DNA of 64,000 bases, from assembly GCF_900142845.1 (NCBI RefSeq), contig NZ_FSRU01000002.1:1302001-1366000 (forward strand), written 5' to 3'. The position numbers were made by a program, and so were the translations under genes. This document shows positions 24,921 to 36,205 of the stretch, piece by piece; positions within the stretch are counted from its first letter, which is position 1, and every line of letters begins with the position of its first letter. The notes under the pieces are model-generated. The model ran no database searches. It saw only the letters and a program-made list of their open reading frames with translations, and was not told the DNA's origin. The DNA is from Paraburkholderia phenazinium (GTDB taxonomy: Bacteria > Pseudomonadota > Gammaproteobacteria > Burkholderiales > Burkholderiaceae).

Positions 24921-25502
24921 ACAAGCCCCTAAGTGTGGAAGAAATACACGACTGTGCAAGTGGGCTTGGACGCGAGCGGTCATAGGAACCGTGTACAAAA
25001 GAGGCTCTCGCGTCTTGCACAACCTGTTAGATAAACAATCGCTCGGCCGATGACCGGGCTGCGTCATCAGCAAGCGCTTAATCCAATAACCGCCGTTGAG
25101 GCACCGCCTTGCCGCGAAGCGCGCAAAAAGCGCGACGAAGCTCACGGTTGGACGAAATTATTCAAATTCGCCACAAGTTACCGGTAAAAAGCAGGGCGTT
25201 GACCGGGCGATAAATGCGAGTTAAGCGCGGTTCGCCTGCAATTGCTTATCCAACAGGTTGCCGCTATTCTACCGTGCCGACTCTCAAAATGTGACTGTCG
25301 GACGAGAATTGCGCCTCGAACCGCGCCCCGGACCTGCCGTCGGGCTCATTACGAGGCCACGGCTGTCGGGAGCGCGCGAGCGGCGCCCACGGCGCGCCGC
25401 GCCGACGCCTCTGTAGTCTCCGGTTAGCCACCGGACAGAGGGCATCGGCGCGACGATGTTAGATTCGAGCGTAATTTCCAGCTCACGTTCCCTGCCCCAC
25501 TG
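24921..25502. other. Divergent ppsA-ppsR intergenic region (582 bases)
   Basis: No convincing gene on either strand; several short frames are present but none has a family signature. It must contain the ppsA and ppsR promoters. No clear consensus promoter or hairpin with a T run was identified. Confidence 0.4.
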
Positions 25503-26318
25503 ATGCCGCCCACCGTATTCATCGTCTCCGACGGTACCGGGATCACTGCCGAAACCTTCGCGCATTCGATCCTCTCCCAGTTCGACCAGAAATTCCGCCT
25601 GGTTCGGGTTCCCTTCGTGGACTCAACCGAGAAGGCCTACGCGACGCTCGAAAAGATCAACGAAGCGGTCAGGCAGGATGGCCGCCGCCCGATCGTCTTC
25701 ACGACGCTCGTCGACAGTGCGTCGAACAAGATCGTCAAGGGCTCGAATGCGCTGGTGCTGGACATGTTCCAGACCTTCGTCGAGCCGCTCGAACAGGAAC
25801 TGGAGCTGAAGTCGAGCCACGCGATGGGCCGTGGGCACCAGAACGCGGACACCGAGGAGTACAAGAACCGCATCGAGGCGATCAACTTCTCGCTCGCCCA
25901 TGACGACGGTCAATCGAACCGCAATCTGGCCGATGCCGACGTGATCCTGGTGGGCGTATCGCGCAGCGGCAAGACGCCGACCAGCCTCTATCTGGCGATG
26001 CAGTACGGCGTGAAGGCGGCCAACTATCCGCTGATTCCGGAAGACTTCGAACGCGGCAAGCTGCCCACGCCGCTGCTTGAGCACCGCACGAAGATGTTCG
26101 GGCTGTCGATCGATCCGCAGCGGCTCTCGGAGATCCGCAATGAGCGCCGTCCGGGCAGCAAGTACGCGGCGCCGGAAAATTGCCGTTACGAGATCAACGA
26201 AGCGGAAGCGATGATGCGGCGCGAGGGGATCAAGTGGCTGTCGTCGACGCACAAGTCGATCGAAGAGATCGCGACGACCATCCTGCAGGAAATCAAGCTG
26301 GACCGGCCGGCGTATTGA
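25503..26318 (+). CDS. ppsR: PEP synthase regulatory protein (bifunctional kinase/pyrophosphorylase)
   Basis: 271 residues, DUF299 family. It inactivates PEP synthase by ADP-dependent phosphorylation and reactivates it by Pi-dependent removal of the phosphate. The N-terminal [13 protein letters not shown] and the P-loop Gly-Val-Ser-Arg-Ser-Gly-Lys-Thr (151-158) are diagnostic. Divergent from ppsA. Confidence 0.96.
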   Translation: MPPTVFIVSDGTGITAETFAHSILSQFDQKFRLVRVPFVDSTEKAYATLEKINEAVRQDGRRPIVFTTLVDSASNKIVKGSNALVLDMFQTFVEPLEQELELKSSHAMGRGHQNADTEEYKNRIEAINFSLAHDDGQSNRNLADADVILVGVSRSGKTPTSLYLAMQYGVKAANYPLIPEDFERGKLPTPLLEHRTKMFGLSIDPQRLSEIRNERRPGSKYAAPENCRYEINEAEAMMRREGIKWLSSTHKSIEEIATTILQEIKLDRPAY

Positions 26319-26378
26319 GGAAGGCGAAGCGGCTGCTGGCTTCAGGTCTGCGGCGGCTATGCCCGGTTGTGGCGAAGA

Positions 26379-27164
26379 TTACCGCGTGCCGCGCTGCTGG
26401 CGGCACTGTTCGAACAGGCACACGGCGGCCGCCGCCGCCACATTCAACGACTCCATCCCGCCCGGTTGCGGGATCGTCACACGCAGCGTGACCGCATCGC
26501 GCCACGTCTGCGAGACGCCCGCGCCTTCGTTACCCATCACCCAGGCGAGCGGCCCCGACAGATCGCAGTCGTAGATCGCCTCGGCGCCGTGCGAGTCCGT
26601 AATCACCACCGGCACGGCGAGGCGCTCGATCAAGGTCTGCGGCTCGACGTCTTCGTGAATCTCCAGCAGAAAATGCGCGCCCATGCCTGAGCGCAGCACT
26701 TTCGAAGACCACGCGTAAGCCGTACCCGGCGCGCAAAACACCTGCTGGATACCCGCAGCGGCCGCGCTGCGCAGAATCGAGCCCACATTGCCCGCATCCT
26801 GCACGCCATCGAGCACCACACAGGTTTGCGCGACCCGCTCCGGCAGCGCCGGCGCGAGTTTATCGACCACCAGCAGAATGCCCACGCCGTTGACCACATT
26901 CGACAACTGACCGAACAGCGCATCCGGCAACGTCACGATACGGTGCTCGTCGATCCGCGAGACGATGGTCTGCGCCTCGTCGTGACGCAGCGCGCCCTCG
27001 GTGACGAGACAGGTTTCGGGTTGCCCGGCGACATCCAGATACGCGCTCGCAAGGTGAAACCCTTCGAGCAGCGCGTGACCGCTGCGACGCTGTTGATGCG
27101 TCGAGCCGGCCAATGCCTTGAGGCGTTTGTAGAGCGGATTGTCCCGCGAGGTGATGGCTTTCAC
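26379..27164 (-). CDS. TrmH/SpoU-family RNA 2'-O-methyltransferase
   Basis: 261 residues. A substrate-binding N-terminus (Ser-Arg-Asp-Asn-Pro-Leu-Tyr-Lys-Arg-Leu-Lys-Ala-Leu) is followed by a SPOUT knot domain with Leu-Asp-Gly-Val-Gln-Asp-Ala-Gly-Asn-Val-Gly-Ser, Val-Met-Gly-Asn-Glu-Gly-Ala-Gly and Ile-Pro-Gln-Pro-Gly-Gly-Met-Glu-Ser-Leu-Asn-Val. These are the motifs of SAM-dependent ribose methylation of tRNA or rRNA. The exact target is not decided by sequence alone. It lies downstream of rnhB on the same strand. Confidence 0.92.
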   Translation of the reverse strand: MKAITSRDNPLYKRLKALAGSTHQQRRSGHALLEGFHLASAYLDVAGQPETCLVTEGALRHDEAQTIVSRIDEHRIVTLPDALFGQLSNVVNGVGILLVVDKLAPALPERVAQTCVVLDGVQDAGNVGSILRSAAAAGIQQVFCAPGTAYAWSSKVLRSGMGAHFLLEIHEDVEPQTLIERLAVPVVITDSHGAEAIYDCDLSGPLAWVMGNEGAGVSQTWRDAVTLRVTIPQPGGMESLNVAAAAAVCLFEQCRQQRGTR

Positions 27165-27219
27165 AGGCAGCGAAGACAGTGAGAATGTGAGAAAGGCGCA
27201 GGATACCCGCGCGGGTGTG

Positions 27220-27975
27220 TCAGGAACGCGCAGCGTTGCCGAACGGCTCGTCCCACGCCGCGTCCACGACCTCGGCCGCGATCAGCGTGCCGGCGCCCGA
27301 CGTGCCCGGCACGCTCACGTTCAGCCCCGCGATACGCAGATGCGCCTCGCGCACCGGCGCAAACGAGCGCCGGTGATGCTCGCACGGCCCGTGTTCGCGC
27401 AACGCCGCCAGATGCTGCGGCGTGCCGTAGCCCGAGTGCGCATCGAAGCCGTACACCGGAAAGGTCTGATGCAATTGCAGCAGCATGCGGTCGCGCGTGA
27501 CCTTGGCGAGAATCGACGCCGCGGAAATGGATTTGACCAGCGCATCGCCGCCGACAATTGCCTCGCTGCGGATAGCCAGCACCGGACAGCGATTACCGTC
27601 GATCTTCACCAGCGTCGGCACAACCGCGAGGCCTTCGACGGCGCGCTTCATCGCCAGCATCGTGGCATGCAGGATATTGAGCGTATCGATCTCTTCGACC
27701 GACGCCGAGGCAACGCAATACGCCAACGCCCGCTCGACGATCTTGTCATACAGTTCGTCGCGTTTTTTGGCGGTGAGCGCCTTCGAATCGTCGAGGCCGC
27801 GGATCATCGGCTTCGACGGATCGAAAATCACCGCCGCCGCCACGACCGGCCCGGCCAGCGGCCCGCGCCCGGCTTCGTCGACGCCGCAGACAATCTCGTC
27901 CGGGGCGTTGAAGTTGAAGCCGGGTTGCTCCGCCGCCGCAGCGGACTTGCGCCGGGGCACGCGTGCACCCGTCAT
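27220..27975 (-). CDS. rnhB: Ribonuclease HII
   Basis: 251 residues from the ATG at 27975, overlapping the lpxB stop as ATGA; the longer upstream frame is only lpxB in another frame. It removes RNA from RNA/DNA hybrids, including single ribonucleotides. [13 protein letters not shown] holds the catalytic Asp-Glu pair, Asp-Gly-Asn the third acid, and Asp-Ala-His-Ser-Gly-Tyr-Gly the fourth. A C-terminal extension of about 25 residues follows the usual end. Confidence 0.95.
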   Translation of the reverse strand: MTGARVPRRKSAAAAEQPGFNFNAPDEIVCGVDEAGRGPLAGPVVAAAVIFDPSKPMIRGLDDSKALTAKKRDELYDKIVERALAYCVASASVEEIDTLNILHATMLAMKRAVEGLAVVPTLVKIDGNRCPVLAIRSEAIVGGDALVKSISAASILAKVTRDRMLLQLHQTFPVYGFDAHSGYGTPQHLAALREHGPCEHHRRSFAPVREAHLRIAGLNVSVPGTSGAGTLIAAEVVDAAWDEPFGNAARS

Positions 27976-29141
27976 CTGCGCCCCTTGCGCGTTTCGACCA
28001 CGTTCGCCACGACTTCCGCGGCGCGCTGGGCCGTGTTCTGCTTCAGCACGTGATGCATCTCCGTGAAAATTTCCGTCAGCGTGCGCCGGTTGGCTTCGTC
28101 GCGCAACTGTTTCAAGGTGGCATCGGCGAGCGCCTCGGGCGTCGCGAAATGCTGCAGGATCTCCGGCACGACGAAGCGCCCGGCCAGGATGTTCGGCAGG
28201 CCCACGTAGGGCAGATAGCCCTGCCGCCGCATGATCTGACCGGTCAGCCAGGGCACCTTGTAGGAGATCACCATGGGCTTCTTCAGCAGCGCGGCTTCCA
28301 GCGTCACCGTGCCGCTCTTGACGAGAATCGCGTCGGCGGCGGTCATCGCCACCTGCGACTGCCCTTCTATCAGCGTCAGCGCGAGGCCCGGACTGGCATC
28401 CACCAGAGGCTGCAGCAATTCGCGCAGCGCCGGCGTCGCCACCGGCATCACGAAACGCACCCCCGGCTCGCGGTGCTGCATCAACTCCATAGCGGCAAAG
28501 AACGTCGGGCCGATCAGATTGATTTCCGAGCGCCGGCTGCCCGGCAGCACGGCGATCACCGGCCCGTTTTCCGGCAGCCCGAGCGTGCGGCGCGCGCCCA
28601 GCGTGTCCGGCACGAGCGGAATCTCGTCGGCGAGCGGATGACCCACGTACGACGCCGCCACGCCGGCCTTTTCCAGCAACGCGGTTTCGAACGGAAACAC
28701 GCACATCATGTGGTCGACCGCCTTGGCGATCTTCTTGATGCGGCCGCCGCGCCATGCCCAGATGGATGGGCAGACGAAGTGGATCGTAGGAATGCCGGCC
28801 TCGCGCAGCGCATGTTCGAGGCCGAAGTTGAAATCGGGCGCGTCGACGCCGACGAATGCGGCCGGCGGCTCGGCCAGCAACTGGCGCTTCAACTCGTTGC
28901 GGATACCGAGAATCCCGGGAATGTGCCGCAGCGCTTCGACATAGCCGCGCACCGACAGCTTTTCCATCGGCCAGTGGGCATCGAAGCCGGTGGCGATCAT
29001 GCGCGGGCCACCGATGCCGTAGTACTGCGTGCCGGCCGGCAAGCGACTGCCGAGGCCATCGAGCAGGGATGCGGCCAGCAGGTCGCCGGACGGCTCGCCG
29101 GCCACCATTGCGAGCCGTAGCGGACTGGGTTGCAAAGTCAT
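27972..29141 (-). CDS. lpxB: Lipid-A-disaccharide synthase
   Basis: 389 residues, full length. It joins UDP-2,3-diacylglucosamine and lipid X in lipid A synthesis at the inner membrane. GT-B features: Ala-Gly-Glu-Pro-Ser-Gly-Asp near the N-terminus, Phe-Val-Cys-Pro-Ser-Ile-Trp-Ala-Trp, and Leu-Pro-Gly-Ser-Arg-Arg-Ser-Glu. It starts three bases after lpxA and overlaps rnhB by four bases, so translation is coupled along the cluster. Confidence 0.97.
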   Translation of the reverse strand: MTLQPSPLRLAMVAGEPSGDLLAASLLDGLGSRLPAGTQYYGIGGPRMIATGFDAHWPMEKLSVRGYVEALRHIPGILGIRNELKRQLLAEPPAAFVGVDAPDFNFGLEHALREAGIPTIHFVCPSIWAWRGGRIKKIAKAVDHMMCVFPFETALLEKAGVAASYVGHPLADEIPLVPDTLGARRTLGLPENGPVIAVLPGSRRSEINLIGPTFFAAMELMQHREPGVRFVMPVATPALRELLQPLVDASPGLALTLIEGQSQVAMTAADAILVKSGTVTLEAALLKKPMVISYKVPWLTGQIMRRQGYLPYVGLPNILAGRFVVPEILQHFATPEALADATLKQLRDEANRRTLTEIFTEMHHVLKQNTAQRAAEVVANVVETRKGRR

Positions 29142-29144
29142 CGG

Positions 29145-29933
29145 TTAGCGGATGATGCCGCGTTGCGAGGCGACCACGAAGTCGACCAGCGCCTTCACCG
29201 GCGCATCGCCTTCGCCGCCCGCGGAGGCGAGCTCGGTCAGCTGCACCTTGGCCTCTTCCAGCGACAGACCGTTCTTGTACAGCAAACGGTATGCGGCACG
29301 CAGCGCCGAGATGGCATCCGGCGAAAAACCGCGCCGGCGCAGACCCTCGACGTTGATGCCGTGCGGCTCCGCCTTGTTGCCGGCGGCAATCACGAACGGC
29401 GGGATGTCCTGCACGAGTGCCGACGCGCCGCCCAGCATCGAATGCGCGCCGATGCGCACGTACTGGTGCACGCCCGACATGCCACCGACAATGGCGTAAT
29501 CGCCGATCGTCACGTGGCCGGCCATCTGCGCGTTGCTCGACAGGATCACGTTGCTGCCCACATGGCAGTCGTGGCCGATGTGCACGTAGGCCATGATCCA
29601 GTTGTCGTCGCCGAGCGTGGTGACGCCCGCGTCCTGAACCGTGCCGGTGTGGATCGTGGTGAACTCACGAACGGTGTTGCGGTTGCCGATGACAAGCCGG
29701 GTCGGCTCGTCCCGGTACTTCATGTCCTGCGGCCGGCCACCGACCGATGCATAGTGGCCAATGCGGTTTTCTTCGCCAATGGTCGTGTGACCTTCGATCA
29801 CGCTGTGCGAACCGACCGTCGTGCCCGCGCCAATGGTGACGTGTGGGCCGACAATGGCATACGGTCCGATTTCAACCGTTTCGTCGAGCTGCGCGCCCGG
29901 CTCGACGATTGCAGTGGGATGAATCCTGCTCAT
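29145..29933 (-). CDS. lpxA: UDP-N-acetylglucosamine acyltransferase
   Basis: 262 residues from the ATG at 29933 ([10 protein letters not shown]), the family start; 24 codons further upstream are open but not homologous-looking. The left-handed beta-helix is seen as repeated hexapeptides, with His in the Gly-Gly-Met-Ser-Gly-Val-His-Gln segment near the active site. First step of lipid A synthesis. Confidence 0.97.
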   Translation of the reverse strand: MSRIHPTAIVEPGAQLDETVEIGPYAIVGPHVTIGAGTTVGSHSVIEGHTTIGEENRIGHYASVGGRPQDMKYRDEPTRLVIGNRNTVREFTTIHTGTVQDAGVTTLGDDNWIMAYVHIGHDCHVGSNVILSSNAQMAGHVTIGDYAIVGGMSGVHQYVRIGAHSMLGGASALVQDIPPFVIAAGNKAEPHGINVEGLRRRGFSPDAISALRAAYRLLYKNGLSLEEAKVQLTELASAGGEGDAPVKALVDFVVASQRGIIR

Positions 29934-30075
29934 GCGCCCTCGCTTCTGATTCCGTTGCGTTATCTGGATGCCGCGCCGGCGTGTGCCGCCTGACCGGCAT
30001 TCCATTGCTGGCCGCCCCCCAGACGGAGATCCATGACAGGACGTCCGCCGGCGGCCCAGCGTTACCGGCCTACGA

Positions 30076-30543
30076 CTACTGGCCGTCCGTGTCTGTATGG
30101 CGGACTGCGCACATCAGGTCGGCTTCCGCCGCAACCGCGCCATCTACCTCAGCGCGTGCCTTGAACTTCCAGATGCCGCGCATATGCCGTTCGAACGTTG
30201 CGTTCAGAATGAGCTGATCGCCCGGCTCCACGACGCGCTTGAAGCGCGCATTGTCGATGCCGACGAACAGGTATAGCGTGTTGCCCGGATCATGCGGTTC
30301 TTCCGAGAACGTCAGCAGCGCGGCGGTTTGCGCCAGCGCTTCGAGGATCAGCACACCCGGCATCACCGGACGGCTCGGGAAGTGACCCATGAAGTACGGC
30401 TCGTTGATCGACACGTTCTTCAGCGCTTTGATGCTCTTGTGCGGCTCGAGTTCGAGCACCCGGTCAACGAGCAGGATCGGATAGCGATGCGGCAGCAGCT
30501 TGAGAATCTTATGAATGTCGAGATTGATTTTTTCGGTGCTCAT
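30076..30543 (-). CDS. fabZ: 3-hydroxyacyl-ACP dehydratase FabZ
   Basis: 155 residues from the ATG at 30543 (Met-Ser-Thr-Glu-Lys-Ile), the usual start; an ATG five codons earlier (30558) is possible. Hot-dog fold with His in Phe-Met-Gly-His-Phe-Pro and Glu in Met-Pro-Gly-Val-Leu-Ile-Leu-Glu-Ala as the catalytic pair. It dehydrates hydroxyacyl-ACP and competes with LpxA and LpxD for hydroxymyristoyl-ACP, the reason for its place here. Confidence 0.97.
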   Translation of the reverse strand: MSTEKINLDIHKILKLLPHRYPILLVDRVLELEPHKSIKALKNVSINEPYFMGHFPSRPVMPGVLILEALAQTAALLTFSEEPHDPGNTLYLFVGIDNARFKRVVEPGDQLILNATFERHMRGIWKFKARAEVDGAVAAEADLMCAVRHTDTDGQ

Positions 30544-30708
30544 GGTGTTTCTGCTCACGCATTGACTGCGCGATGATGACTGCGGATACGGGTTCGGTGG
30601 ATTGGTGACGCTTGCTGCCGCCGCTTGACGTGACCCGGCAGCCCATGCTGCCCGGTCACCGCAACCGACGCTTCCTGCTTGATGCCCTGGCGCCTGCCTA
30701 AGCGGCGC

Positions 30709-31788
30709 TCACGCCTTGTTGCCTTGCGCGCTGGTTGCCGCGGCCGCTTCCAGCGCCTTGATACGGTCGCGCAGCTTGTCGATGTTGCGCAGCAAAGCCG
30801 CGCTCTTGTTCCAGTTGGCGTGATCGACGGCCGGGAACGCGCTCGTGTACATGCCGGGCTTCAACAGCGACTTCGACACACCCGACTTCGCCGTGACGAT
30901 CACATAATCGGCCAGTGTAACGTGTCCGGCAATACCGACCGCGCCGCCAATCATGCAATGCCGGCCAATCGTCGTACTACCGGCGATGCCCGCGCAACCG
31001 GCAATCACCGTATAGGCGCCGACCTTGCAGTTATGGCCGATCTGCACCAGATTGTCGATCTTCACGCATTCTTCGATGACGGTATCGGCCATCGCGCCGC
31101 GGTCGATCGTGGTGTTGGCGCCGATCTCGACGTCCGGCCCGATCGACACGCCACCGACCTGGGGGATCTTCACCCAGCTACCGGTGCGAGCCTCGCCGTC
31201 GCCGACAAAGTCCGGCGCGAAACCGAAACCGTCTGAACCGATCACCGCGCCCGCATGAATGATCACGCGCTCGCCGATCTTGCAGCCGTAGTACACGCTG
31301 ACGTTCGGATACAGGTGCGAGCCGGCGCCGATCTGCGTGCCGCGGCCAATCACCACGTTCGCGTCCAGCCGCACCTGCTCGCCGATCACCGCGCCGGCTT
31401 CGACCGTGACATGCGGCCCGATCACGGCGCTCGGCGCAATCTGCGCCGACGGATCGATCGTCGCGCTGGCGTGCACGCCCGGCAGCGCCTTCGGCGCGGC
31501 CAGATCGATGAAGGCCTGCGCAACACGCGCGAAGTAAGCGTAAGGGTTGGGTGTGACGATGAAATTGCGAGCGCCCTGCTCGCCGAGCTTCGCGAGATCG
31601 TCGGCGCTGATCAACACGGCGCCCGCGCGGGTGGTCTCGACCTGCGACAGATACTTCGGATTGGCGAGGAACGCCAGCTGGTTCGGGCCAGCCTGGTCGA
31701 GCGGCGCCAGACTGCCCACGCGCTGCGACCGGTCTCCGACTACTTCACCGCCGAACCGCTGGACGATGTCCTCGAGCGTAAAAGCCAT
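30709..31788 (-). CDS. lpxD: UDP-3-O-acylglucosamine N-acyltransferase
   Basis: 359 residues. N-terminal uridine-binding domain (about 1-100), then a beta-helix of hexapeptide repeats (about 105-310) and a C-terminal helix. The catalytic His is in Ile-Gly-His-Asn-Cys-Lys-Val-Gly. Third step of lipid A synthesis. It starts 21 bases after the ompH stop and is followed by a 165-base gap before fabZ with no gene. Confidence 0.97.
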   Translation of the reverse strand: MAFTLEDIVQRFGGEVVGDRSQRVGSLAPLDQAGPNQLAFLANPKYLSQVETTRAGAVLISADDLAKLGEQGARNFIVTPNPYAYFARVAQAFIDLAAPKALPGVHASATIDPSAQIAPSAVIGPHVTVEAGAVIGEQVRLDANVVIGRGTQIGAGSHLYPNVSVYYGCKIGERVIIHAGAVIGSDGFGFAPDFVGDGEARTGSWVKIPQVGGVSIGPDVEIGANTTIDRGAMADTVIEECVKIDNLVQIGHNCKVGAYTVIAGCAGIAGSTTIGRHCMIGGAVGIAGHVTLADYVIVTAKSGVSKSLLKPGMYTSAFPAVDHANWNKSAALLRNIDKLRDRIKALEAAAATSAQGNKA

Positions 31789-31808
31789 GCGTGTACTGCT
31801 CCTGCTGT

Positions 31809-32393
31809 TCAGTTGCCGTTGTTCGTGGACGACCCGCCCGTGCCGCCCGAGGTGCCCGAAGTGCCATTGCTCGGCGCGGCCGCCAGGGCCTTCAGCACCT
31901 GGTCCGTAATGTCGATACGCGGGCTGACATACACCGCTTCCTGAACGATCAGGTCGTAGTGCTGCTGCTCGGCGATCTGCTTGATCACCTTGTTCGCGCG
32001 GTCGAGGACGGCGGCCAGCTCCTCGTTGCGGCGTTGGTTCAGGTCTTCACGGAACTCGCGCTGCTTGCGCTGGAAATCGGTATCCAGTTGCGACAGGTCG
32101 CGCTGCTTCTCGGCGCGGTCGGCCGGCGCCATCGACGCCCCGTTCTTGTCCAGCGCGTCCGACATCGACTTCAGCTTCTGCGCCATATCCTGCAGATCCT
32201 TGTCGCGTTTCGCAAACTCGGCCTCCAGCTTGGTCTGGGCAGCCTTCGCAGCAGCCGACTCGCGCAGGATACGATCCGAGTTGACGGCCGCAATCCTGGC
32301 TTCCTGCGCGTGCGCTACCCCAACGCCCAAAGTCATTGCCAGCGCAAGCGCGCACGCCACACGTTTCGAAAACATACCGGTTCGCAAAGTCAT
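31809..32393 (-). CDS. ompH: OmpH/Skp-family periplasmic chaperone
   Basis: 194 residues from the ATG at 32393; an ATG at 32375 would also keep the signal peptide, while a further upstream start is not credible. A signal peptide ends in Gly-Val-Ala-His-Ala. The mature protein has the long charged helices of Skp ([10 protein letters not shown]) and an unusual Gly/Ser/Thr/Asn-rich tail of about 20 residues. Skp holds unfolded outer membrane proteins for delivery to BamA, encoded just upstream. Confidence 0.93.
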   Translation of the reverse strand: MTLRTGMFSKRVACALALAMTLGVGVAHAQEARIAAVNSDRILRESAAAKAAQTKLEAEFAKRDKDLQDMAQKLKSMSDALDKNGASMAPADRAEKQRDLSQLDTDFQRKQREFREDLNQRRNEELAAVLDRANKVIKQIAEQQHYDLIVQEAVYVSPRIDITDQVLKALAAAPSNGTSGTSGGTGGSSTNNGN

Positions 32394-32439
32394 CCTCTCG
32401 ATACTGTAAAGAGGTCCGGGGATAGCCCGGACCGTCCAA

Positions 32440-34743
32440 TCAGAATGCCGTTCCGATCTGGAACTGGAATTTCTGGTACTGGTCGCCATCGTGCTTCGTC
32501 AGCGGGAAACCCAGGCTCAGCTTGAGCGGCCCGATCGGCGAGATCCACGCAAGCCCCACGCCGTAACCGTACCGCAAGCCGTTCGCACCGACGCTGTTGC
32601 CCTCGTCGCCCCACACATTACCCGCGTCGAGGAACGAAAAGACCCGCAGCGTGCGATCGTAACCCGTGCCCGGCAACGGGAACGTCAATTCGATACTGCC
32701 CGCCAGCAGCTTCGAACCGCCGATCGGGTCGCCCGTCGAAACGTCGCGCGGGCCCAGCGAACTTGGCTCGTAGCCACGCACGGAGCCGATCCCGCCCGCA
32801 TAGTAATTCTTGAAGATCGGGTAAGGCTTGCCGCCTAGGCCGTTGCCATAGCCGCCCTGCAAGTTGAAACCGAGCACGAAACCACGCGCAAACGAATAAT
32901 AGTACTGCGCGTTGATATCAGCCTTGTAATACTGCGTACCGCCCAGCGGCGTGCCATATTCCGCGTTCGCCTGGGTGAAGTAACCGCGGCTCGGCACCAG
33001 CGCGCTGTCGCGCGCGTCGCGCGACCAGCCCACCGTGATCGGCACGTTGTCCGACACCCGGCCGAACTCGTTGACGTAGTCCAGATAGCTTTGCGGCGTC
33101 GCCGAGTCGACGTCGAGCCGGTTCTGCTCGAGGCCCGCGCCGAAATATACCGTATCGACTTCGGAAAACGGAATGCCGAACTTCAGGTCGCCGCCAATGG
33201 TGACGATCTTGAAGCTCGAATCCGTAGAGTAATAGAGCGGCTGCTGGGTGCGGTAGTACACGTCCGTAATGCGCTTGATGCCGTCCACCGTGAAGTACGG
33301 GTCGATCTGCGTGACGGTCAGCGTGCGGTACGTCTTCGCGGTGTTGATGTTGACCCCGAGGCTGGTACCCGAGCCGAACACGTTGTCCTGCGAGACGCCC
33401 GCCGAAATGATCGGACCTTCGCCCGAACCGTAGCCCAGACCCAGCGTGATCGAGCCGGTCGGCTTTTCCTTGACCTTGACGTTCACATCCACCTGGTCCG
33501 GCGTGTCTTCCACGGGCACGGTCGTCACGTCGACATCGGAGAAGTAGCCGAGGCGATTCACGCGATCCTTCGACAGCGCGAGACGGTTCGAATCGAACCA
33601 CGAGCTTTCGAGCTGGCGCATTTCGCGGCGCACCACTTCGTCGCGCGTGCGGGTGTTGCCCACCACGTTGATGCGGCGTACATACACCCGGCGGCTCGGA
33701 TCGATCTGCAGCGTGAGGTCGACCTGATGGTGCAGCGGGTCGATCTGCGGCGAGGCATTCACCGTGGCGAAGGCATAGCCGTACTCGCCGAGCTTGTCGA
33801 CGAGCGCCTTGGTGGTGGCCTGCAGCTTCTCGGCCGAAAAACGCTCGCCGGTCTTGATCTTGACGAGCTTGTCCAGTTCGGCCTCACGGTCCAGCAGATT
33901 GCCGGCCAGATGAATGCCGGAAATCGTGTACGGCTCGCCCTCATGCAGCGAGACCGTCAGGTACATGTCTTTCCTGTCCGGCGAGATCGACACCTGGGTC
34001 GAATCGATCGTGAACTCGAGATAACCGCGGTTCAGGTAGTACGAGCGAACGTTCTCCAGATCGCCGGTCAGCTTGTCTTTCGCGTACAGGTCGTTCTTCG
34101 TGTACCACGAGAACCAGTTCGGCGTGGACAGCTGCATTTCGTCGAGCAAGGTACCGCTGCTGAACACCTTGTTGCCGATGAAGTTGATCTGGCGGATCTT
34201 CGCGCTCGGACCTTCTTCCACCGAAAACAGCAAGGCGACGCGATCGCGGTCGATAGGCGTAACCGTGGTCTTGACTTCGGCTGCGTAGTAGCCGTGCGTC
34301 AGATACTGACGCTTGAGTTCCTGTTCGGCCTTGTCGGCCAGGGACTTGTCGTAATAGCGGCCTTGCGACAGCCCGACCGAGTGCAGTGCCTTGATCAGGT
34401 TGTCCTTGTCGAACTCGTGCAGACCGGTGAAGTCGATTGTGCCGATAGCCGGACGCTCCACCACCTGGACGATCACGATGTCGCCTTCGACGACGACCCT
34501 CACATCATTGAAGAAGCCGGTGGCGTACAGCGCGCGAATCGCTTCGGAGGCCTTGTCGTCGGAGAACGTATCGCCTTCCCGGATGGGCAGGTAGGCGAAC
34601 ACGGTGCTGGGCTCGATGCGTTGCAAACCCTCAATGCGGATGTCCCGCACCACGAAAGGCGAAGTTGCGTGAGCCACCAGTCCATGCGCCGCTAACGCAG
34701 CGGCTGCTACCGTCTTAGGAACCGAGCGATGAGGTTTCAACAA
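32440..34743 (-). CDS. bamA: Outer membrane assembly protein BamA
   Basis: 767 residues. A cleavable signal peptide ends near residue 27, five POTRA domains follow (about 30-425) and a C-terminal 16-strand barrel with the conserved Val-Arg-Gly-Tyr loop and a terminal Phe. Core of the machine that inserts beta-barrel proteins in the outer membrane. Located between rseP and ompH on the same strand. Confidence 0.97.
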   Translation of the reverse strand: MLKPHRSVPKTVAAAALAAHGLVAHATSPFVVRDIRIEGLQRIEPSTVFAYLPIREGDTFSDDKASEAIRALYATGFFNDVRVVVEGDIVIVQVVERPAIGTIDFTGLHEFDKDNLIKALHSVGLSQGRYYDKSLADKAEQELKRQYLTHGYYAAEVKTTVTPIDRDRVALLFSVEEGPSAKIRQINFIGNKVFSSGTLLDEMQLSTPNWFSWYTKNDLYAKDKLTGDLENVRSYYLNRGYLEFTIDSTQVSISPDRKDMYLTVSLHEGEPYTISGIHLAGNLLDREAELDKLVKIKTGERFSAEKLQATTKALVDKLGEYGYAFATVNASPQIDPLHHQVDLTLQIDPSRRVYVRRINVVGNTRTRDEVVRREMRQLESSWFDSNRLALSKDRVNRLGYFSDVDVTTVPVEDTPDQVDVNVKVKEKPTGSITLGLGYGSGEGPIISAGVSQDNVFGSGTSLGVNINTAKTYRTLTVTQIDPYFTVDGIKRITDVYYRTQQPLYYSTDSSFKIVTIGGDLKFGIPFSEVDTVYFGAGLEQNRLDVDSATPQSYLDYVNEFGRVSDNVPITVGWSRDARDSALVPSRGYFTQANAEYGTPLGGTQYYKADINAQYYYSFARGFVLGFNLQGGYGNGLGGKPYPIFKNYYAGGIGSVRGYEPSSLGPRDVSTGDPIGGSKLLAGSIELTFPLPGTGYDRTLRVFSFLDAGNVWGDEGNSVGANGLRYGYGVGLAWISPIGPLKLSLGFPLTKHDGDQYQKFQFQIGTAF

Positions 34744-34809
34744 CGTACTTCCCCAATGTATAGCTAAATCAGGCCAGACGGCCGCCTTTCGTGAGCGCCG
34801 ACAGACACT

Positions 34810-36198
34810 TTAAAAATGGATCAGACGAGCCAGATCATTGAAAAGCGCGATCGCCGACAAGGCGACGATACAGGCCAGCCCGGCTCTCTGGAGAACGAGC
34901 TGCCAGCGGTCGGAGACCGCTTTGCCGGTTGCAGCTTCAACCAAATAATATAACAGATGCCCCCCGTCCAATACCGGAATCGGGAGTAGGTTAAGTACGC
35001 CCAGACTGATGCTGACAAGGGCCAGGAACGACAGGAATGCTGACGGACCGAGCCTTGCACTCTTGCCTGCGTAGTCGGCAATCGTCACCGGGCCTGACAG
35101 GTTTTTCAGCGACGCCTCGCCGGTAATCATCCTGCCAAACATGCGTACCGAGTACGCGGCCAGATCCCACGTACGGTGTGCGCCCAGTTGCAGGCTCTCG
35201 AGCGGGCCGTAGCGCACCTCGATGGACGGCACCTGGGTCGCCAGTTCCGCGCCGATCCGGCCGATCGACTCGCCGGTGGTGTCGTCGCGCTGCGCGAGCG
35301 GGACGACGTGGATTGCTTCGGTCTTGCCGGCCTGCTGCGCGTCGCCGTCACGCTCGACCTGCAGCGTGATGGCCGTACCCGCGTGCGTCTTGACATAGGC
35401 GATGAAGGCGGTGGCATTGTCGGTCGGCTTACCATCGATCGACACGAGGCGGTCGCCCGCCGCGAGACCCGCGTGTTGCGCGGCGCTGCCGGGCTGGACG
35501 CCCGCCACGATCAGCTTGCCGCCACCCGGCTCGAAACCCAGATGCGACATGAAGTCGTCGTCGACATCCTTCTCCGCGACGTCGCGCAAATCCAGTGGGA
35601 AGTCAGAGGTCCCATGGCTGTCTTTGGCGCTCAGAATCACGCGGCGATGATCGAACGCGGCGCCCAGCAGCTTCCAGCGCAGGTCGGACCATGAACGGAC
35701 CGGCTCGCTCGAACCGCCGTCCGGATTGCGCACCCCGACCACCGTCTCGCCGCCGTCGAAGCCGGCGAGCGCGGCAGCCGTATTCGGCGTCGGCGCGGCG
35801 ACGATCGCAGCCGGCTCGCTCACGCCGGTGGCAAATACAACGGCGAACAGCGCGATGGCCAGGATGAAATTGGCGACCGGGCCGGCCGCGACGATCGCAA
35901 AACGTTTCGCGACGTGTTGGCGGTTGAAGGCGTGCGGCAAGGCTTCAGGGGGAATCGGCGCGCCCGCTTCGCGCTCGTCGAGCATCTTCACGTAACCGCC
36001 CAGCGGCAACGCGGCAATGGTCCATTCGGTGCCTGTCTTCGGACTCACCCACTGAACCAGCGGTTTGCCGAAGCCGATCGAAAAGCGCAGCACTTTCACA
36101 CCGCACAAACGCGCGACACTGTAGTGGCCATACTCGTGAACCACCACCAGCACGCCGATCGCGACCGCGAAGGCGAGCAGTTCGATCAGCAGGTTCAT
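34810..36198 (-). CDS. rseP: RseP site-2 intramembrane zinc protease
   Basis: 462 residues from the ATG at 36198. The metal site His-Glu-Tyr-Gly-His (21-25) lies in the first membrane helix; PDZ domains fill the periplasmic part (Gly-Ser-Ala-Ala-Gln-His-Ala-Gly-Leu-Ala-Ala-Gly-Asp); the third zinc ligand is in Leu-Pro-Ile-Pro-Val-Leu-Asp-Gly-Gly-His. It cleaves anti-sigma factor RseA and remnant signal peptides. It starts eight bases after dxr. Confidence 0.96.
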   Translation of the reverse strand: MNLLIELLAFAVAIGVLVVVHEYGHYSVARLCGVKVLRFSIGFGKPLVQWVSPKTGTEWTIAALPLGGYVKMLDEREAGAPIPPEALPHAFNRQHVAKRFAIVAAGPVANFILAIALFAVVFATGVSEPAAIVAAPTPNTAAALAGFDGGETVVGVRNPDGGSSEPVRSWSDLRWKLLGAAFDHRRVILSAKDSHGTSDFPLDLRDVAEKDVDDDFMSHLGFEPGGGKLIVAGVQPGSAAQHAGLAAGDRLVSIDGKPTDNATAFIAYVKTHAGTAITLQVERDGDAQQAGKTEAIHVVPLAQRDDTTGESIGRIGAELATQVPSIEVRYGPLESLQLGAHRTWDLAAYSVRMFGRMITGEASLKNLSGPVTIADYAGKSARLGPSAFLSFLALVSISLGVLNLLPIPVLDGGHLLYYLVEAATGKAVSDRWQLVLQRAGLACIVALSAIALFNDLARLIHF

Positions 36199-36205
36199 AA
36201 TCGCC

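Noticed and set aside
24921..25502. Possible small gene or RNA in the ppsA-ppsR gap
   Set aside because: Short frames lack start signals and no terminator-like hairpin or tRNA fold could be recognised.
27976..28755. Long upstream extension of rnhB in an Arg-rich frame
   Set aside because: It is lpxB read in another frame; the true rnhB start overlaps the lpxB stop.
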